The notes under the pieces: generated by a model | The model's input: the letters and a program-made list of their open reading frames with translations, nothing else | The model's database searches: none | Told to the model about the DNA's origin: nothing | Origin: JANQFV01 sp964468185 | Lineage (GTDB): Bacteria > Planctomycetota > Phycisphaerae > UBA1845 > Fen-1342 | Length of the DNA: 64,000 nt | Assembly (NCBI GenBank): GCA_964468185.1 | Contig: CAYXTR010000008.1 | Location: 97,857-161,856, forward strand | Direction of reading: 5' to 3' | In this document: one piece after another, positions 61,161 to 64,000 of the stretch | Layout of the letters: each line of letters begins with the position of its first letter | How positions within the stretch are numbered: the stretch's first letter is position 1 | Program-made: the position numbers and the translations under genes

Positions 61161-61262
61161 ATGGCGGAGAAGGAGGGCAAGAGCAGTCTGCGGTACGCGG
61201 TGTGGCTGCTGGTGTTCCTGGGGTTATGTGTGCTGACGTTCTTGCGGTTTGGGAGTTGTTGA
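61161..61262 (+). CDS. 33-residue single-helix membrane protein
   Basis: ATG 61161 to TGA gives a basic start (MAEKEGKSSLRY) and one helix (AVWLLVFLGLCVLTFLRF). It is a short frame missed by length cut-offs, but the GGAGGC element at 61147-61152 and the tight spacing to the DUF4230 gene support translation. It may help its neighbour in the membrane. Confidence 0.5.
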   Translation: MAEKEGKSSLRYAVWLLVFLGLCVLTFLRFGSC

Positions 61263-61345
61263 AGAGAGGGGCCCAGGGGCGAGGGACCGAGGGATCCAGG
61301 TTCACACGCGGCGGTTGTTGGCCGCTGGGTGGGGTGGTTTTGTTG
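61262..61345 (+). repeat. Dispersed repeat copy upstream of cysK
   Basis: GGGACCGAGGGATCCAGGTT and GCGGTTGTTGGCCGCTG match the left half of the repeat at 37973-38072 with differences. The hairpin half is absent. It starts right at the stop of the 33-residue gene. Confidence 0.6.
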
Positions 61346-61514
61346 GTGCAGGCGTGTCGGCGACGGAGCGCTCGGGTGTCTCATAAGAATCGCGATCGCG
61401 GTTAACCCTGTATCAATAAAGAGCTTCGGGGATTTTTCTCTCGCGGGGCGGGGTGGTGGCGTGGTATTCTGTGGCGTGAGTCAATTGTGCTGGAGGCGGA
61501 GGGTTTGAAGCGCC

Positions 61515-62402
61515 ATGTTGACGGACAACATTCTCAACCTGATTGGAAACACGCCGATTCTGAAGCTCAACGGCGAGAGCATCTTCGCGAAGGCCGAGTT
61601 TCTGAATCCGGGCGGAAGCGTGAAGGACCGGGTTGCACTGGCGATGCTGGAGGGGGCGGAGCGTGATGGGAAGCTCAAGCCGGACTCGGTGATTCTGGAG
61701 CCGACGTCGGGCAATACGGGGATCGGCCTGGCGCTGGTTGGGCGGCTGAAAGGCTATTGCGTGCGAATCGTGATGCCGGAGGGGATGAGTGAAGAGCGCA
61801 AGAAGCTGATCACCGCGTTGGGAGCGGAGCTGGAGTTGACGCCGGACGGTGAGGGAATCCCGGGCGCGGTGAAGCGGGCGTATGCGCTGGCGGAGCGGGA
61901 TCCGCGCGTGTTCATGCCGAATCAGTTTGAGAATCGGGACAATCCGCGGGTGCACTATGAGGAGACGGCGCACGAGTTGTGGCGGCAGATGTCGGGGAAG
62001 ATTGACTGCTTTGTTGCGGGGGTGGGCAGTGGCGGCACGCTGCAAGGCGTGGGGACGTTTCTGAAGGAGCATAATCCGAAGGTGAAGCTGATCGCGGTGG
62101 AGCCGAAGAACGCGTCGGCGTTGCTAGGGCACGAGCCGGGTCTGCATCAGATTCAGGGGATCGGGGATGGGTTTGTGCCGGCGGTGCTGGATGTGTCGCT
62201 GGTGGATGGGATCATTGAGGTGACGGACGAGGATGCGATCAGCACGACGCGGGAGCTGGGTGCCAAGGATGGGCTGCTGGTGGGGATTTCGAGTGGGGCG
62301 AATGTGTGGGCGGCACGACGCGTGGCGCGGACGGTAAAGGGCAATATTGCGACGATTCTGCCGGACCGGGCAGAGCGGTACTTCAGTACGGCTTTGCTGT
62401 AG
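61515..62402 (+). CDS. cysK: Cysteine synthase A
   Basis: PLP enzyme that replaces the acetyl group of O-acetylserine by sulfide. It has 'LIGNTPILKL', the PLP lysine in 'NPGGSVKDRVALAM', 'PTSGNTGIGLALVG' and 'GVGSGGTLQGVG' for cofactor and substrate binding. The 295-residue length is slightly short but complete. It could also belong to the O-phosphoserine or cystathionine beta-synthase-like relatives; CysK is the simplest call. No serine acetyltransferase is nearby. Confidence 0.93.
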   Translation: MLTDNILNLIGNTPILKLNGESIFAKAEFLNPGGSVKDRVALAMLEGAERDGKLKPDSVILEPTSGNTGIGLALVGRLKGYCVRIVMPEGMSEERKKLITALGAELELTPDGEGIPGAVKRAYALAERDPRVFMPNQFENRDNPRVHYEETAHELWRQMSGKIDCFVAGVGSGGTLQGVGTFLKEHNPKVKLIAVEPKNASALLGHEPGLHQIQGIGDGFVPAVLDVSLVDGIIEVTDEDAISTTRELGAKDGLLVGISSGANVWAARRVARTVKGNIATILPDRAERYFSTALL

Positions 62403-62672
62403 GCGGGAGGCACCGCCGGTGGCGTGCCTGTTCTACGGGGCGAGGAAGGGCGGGGCACGAGGGGTCAGCCTTGACAAGGCTGGTGAAAACCGCTATGCGA
62501 TCGTTTTCTGCAAGCCGGTCGATCAGCGCGCAAGTCATGGCCCTGGGGGCAGCTGCGCGTCTCAGGCGCTGCGCGGAGCGGCCTGGGAGAGCCGGCCGGG
62601 TCGGTTCGGTCGAGACGGAGCGAGGCAGCGCAGCCGACGTGAAGCACGCACTCAACCCGAGAGGAATCCCCT

Positions 62673-63863
62673 ATGTCCGACGTGTGTAACGTTGCCCTGC
62701 TGGGGCAGAAGTTTATGGGACGGGCGCACAGCAACGCATACCTGAAGGCGGGTCGGTTCTTCAATGTGCCGAAGACGCCGGTAATGCACACGATCGTCGG
62801 GCTCGATCTGATCTCGCTGGCGCCCTTTGCGGATCGGTGGGGTTGGGAGAACTACAGCACGAAGTGGAAAGAGGTCGTCAAGAACAATGAGATCGACCTC
62901 GTTGATGTGTCGACGCCGAACTACATGCACGCCGAGCAGGCGATGGCGGCGCTTGCAGCCGGCAAGCATGTGGCGTGTGAAAAGCCGTTGGCGCATACGC
63001 TGAAAGACTCGCGGGCGATGAAGAACGCCGCCAATCGGGCGAAGAAGTGCCATACGTTCGTGTGGTACAACTACCGGCGCTGTCCGGCGGTGGCGCTGGC
63101 GCATCGGCTGGTGCAGGAGGGTCGGCTGGGACGGATCTATCACGTGCGGGCTTCGTATTTGCAGGATTGGGGCGGGCCGGAGACGCCGCTGGTGTGGCGT
63201 TTTCAGAAGAAGTATGCCGGGAGTGGCGCGCACGGGGATCTGAATGCGCACATTGTCGACATGGCGCGTTTCATTACGGGGCAGGAAGTGGTCGAGGTCA
63301 CCGGTGCCATCTCGGAGACGTTTGTGACCGAGCGGCCGCTACCGCCGAAGGGTCCGGCGCGGGGAGGCATTGGTGCCGGTGGTCGCAAGCGACGGGAGAA
63401 GGGCAAGAGCGACGTTGACGACTGCGTGTTGTTCCTGGCGAAGTTCAAGGATGGCGCGGTCGGCAGTTTTGAAGCGACGCGGGTCGCGACTGGGAACCAG
63501 AACAACAACAACATTGAGATCAATGGGGAGAACGGGTCGTTGCGGTTCGGTTTCGAGGATATGAACCTGCTGTGGTTGTATGACAATACCGCGGAGAAGA
63601 CCACCGCCGGGTGGCAGCGGATCATGTGTACGGCGGCGGGTGAGCATCCGTATGCCGGGGCGTGGTGGCCCGATGCCCATATCATTGGCTATGAGCATAC
63701 GTTCGTGAACATGGTGGCGGACATGATGGCGGTGCTGGCGGGTGAGGAGCCGATTGTGCCGTTGCCGACATTTGCGGATGCGTATGAAACGCAACGGGTG
63801 CTGGAGGCGGCGCTGCTGGCGGCGAAGCATCGGGCGGCGGTGAAGCTGACCGAGGTGAAGTAG
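62673..63863 (+). CDS. Gfo/Idh/MocA family oxidoreductase
   Basis: A cytoplasmic NAD(P)-dependent sugar or inositol dehydrogenase type protein without signal peptide. The nucleotide fold begins 'VCNVALLGQKFMGRAHSNAY'; 'ACEKPLAH' holds the EKP Lys and the substrate face has 'GDLNAHIVDMARFITGQEVV' with a His. Its 396-residue length fits. It is unlike the GH109-type protein at 3427-4806, which is Tat-exported. The sugar is unknown; the position near cysK says little. Confidence 0.9.
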   Translation: MSDVCNVALLGQKFMGRAHSNAYLKAGRFFNVPKTPVMHTIVGLDLISLAPFADRWGWENYSTKWKEVVKNNEIDLVDVSTPNYMHAEQAMAALAAGKHVACEKPLAHTLKDSRAMKNAANRAKKCHTFVWYNYRRCPAVALAHRLVQEGRLGRIYHVRASYLQDWGGPETPLVWRFQKKYAGSGAHGDLNAHIVDMARFITGQEVVEVTGAISETFVTERPLPPKGPARGGIGAGGRKRREKGKSDVDDCVLFLAKFKDGAVGSFEATRVATGNQNNNNIEINGENGSLRFGFEDMNLLWLYDNTAEKTTAGWQRIMCTAAGEHPYAGAWWPDAHIIGYEHTFVNMVADMMAVLAGEEPIVPLPTFADAYETQRVLEAALLAAKHRAAVKLTEVK

Positions 63864-64000
63864 GTGCATCCGGCTGGCGCGTAACAAGGTGGCATCGCTT
63901 GCGCACCGGTTGAAAACCAATACTGTCCGGCACGGCACTTGCGGAGGGTAGTGATTGAGACGTTGTGGGTGGGGGCATTGTGATAGGCCGGGCGGCGTGC
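63864..64000. other. Window end, no gene seen
   Basis: The last 137 nt contain 'gcaccggttgaaaacc', a degenerate relative of the hairpin at 4820-4840, and no supported frame. Confidence 0.4.

Noticed and set aside
1..64000. tRNA, rRNA or other RNA genes
   Set aside because: I looked for T-loop (GTTCGA) and CCA-like signatures and for rRNA strings in the gaps and found none; a covariance-model scan would be decisive.

Overview
The window is GC-rich, densely packed bacterial chromosome and most likely comes from a planctomycete (Planctomycetota, perhaps Phycisphaerae-like). This rests on family content, not on a marker gene. The signs are: a secreted protein ending in a dockerin-like repeat pair with 'GDLNCDG' and 'FDD'; small zinc ribbons of the C-x2-C-GYDL type; a PadR gene translationally coupled to a large membrane protein; a Tat-exported GH109-type oxidoreductase; a futalosine-pathway menaquinone gene (mqnE); LPS-core type genes; and several small lipoproteins. 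No rRNA, tRNA, CRISPR array, prophage or transposase gene was seen.

Layout. 1-700: the 3' end of an unknown gene and a frameshifted zinc-ribbon membrane protein. 0.9-4.8 kb: an autoregulated PadR unit and a GH109-type enzyme. 5-9.4 kb: a GspE/PilB-type ATPase, a lipoprotein and a B12-binding radical SAM enzyme. 9.6-19.7 kb: a degenerate M16 protein, serS, a PAS-Fis regulator, a VKOR-DsbA-DsbA fusion, trpF, an M48 membrane protease and a stand-alone Lon N-domain protein. 19.7-25.8 kb: recO facing a tightly coupled operon (conserved small protein, dipeptide epimerase, rnpA, MGDG-synthase-like glycosyltransferase, GT2, distantly BshC-like protein). 25.8-31.0 kb: a head-to-tail minus-strand operon for glycan/LPS core assembly (lipoprotein, TlyA-like methyltransferase, heptosyltransferase, two WaaP/KdkA-like kinases, GT4). 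31.2-35.8 kb: an MFS-PlsC fusion, a GT-C-like membrane protein and a secreted dockerin protein. 36-38.4 kb: rpoN between inverted copies of a roughly 100-bp repeat. 38.4-47 kb: TPR protein, icd, alcohol dehydrogenase, zinc-ribbon membrane protein, arginase, two exported proteins and an alkaline phosphatase. 47-56 kb: acyl-CoA dehydrogenase, a HELGH protein, mqnE, a thioredoxin gene preceded in frame by a TGA-terminated membrane anchor, small membrane proteins, a Xer recombinase, an LD-transpeptidase and an MBOAT acyltransferase. 56-64 kb: a DUF433/DUF5615 toxin-antitoxin pair with a nonsense codon at toxin codon 2, a GH65 phosphorylase whose 3' end runs into a repeat, a DUF4230 protein, cysK and a Gfo/Idh/MocA oxidoreductase.

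The main themes are envelope building (about 22-35 kb and 53-56 kb), envelope redox chemistry (VKOR-DsbA fusion, thioredoxin) and ordinary metabolism. The most unusual signals are the in-frame TGA ahead of the thioredoxin with a hairpin behind it, the dispersed hairpin-bearing repeat family around rpoN and at the GH65 3' end, and several proteins that keep a fold but lose catalytic residues.
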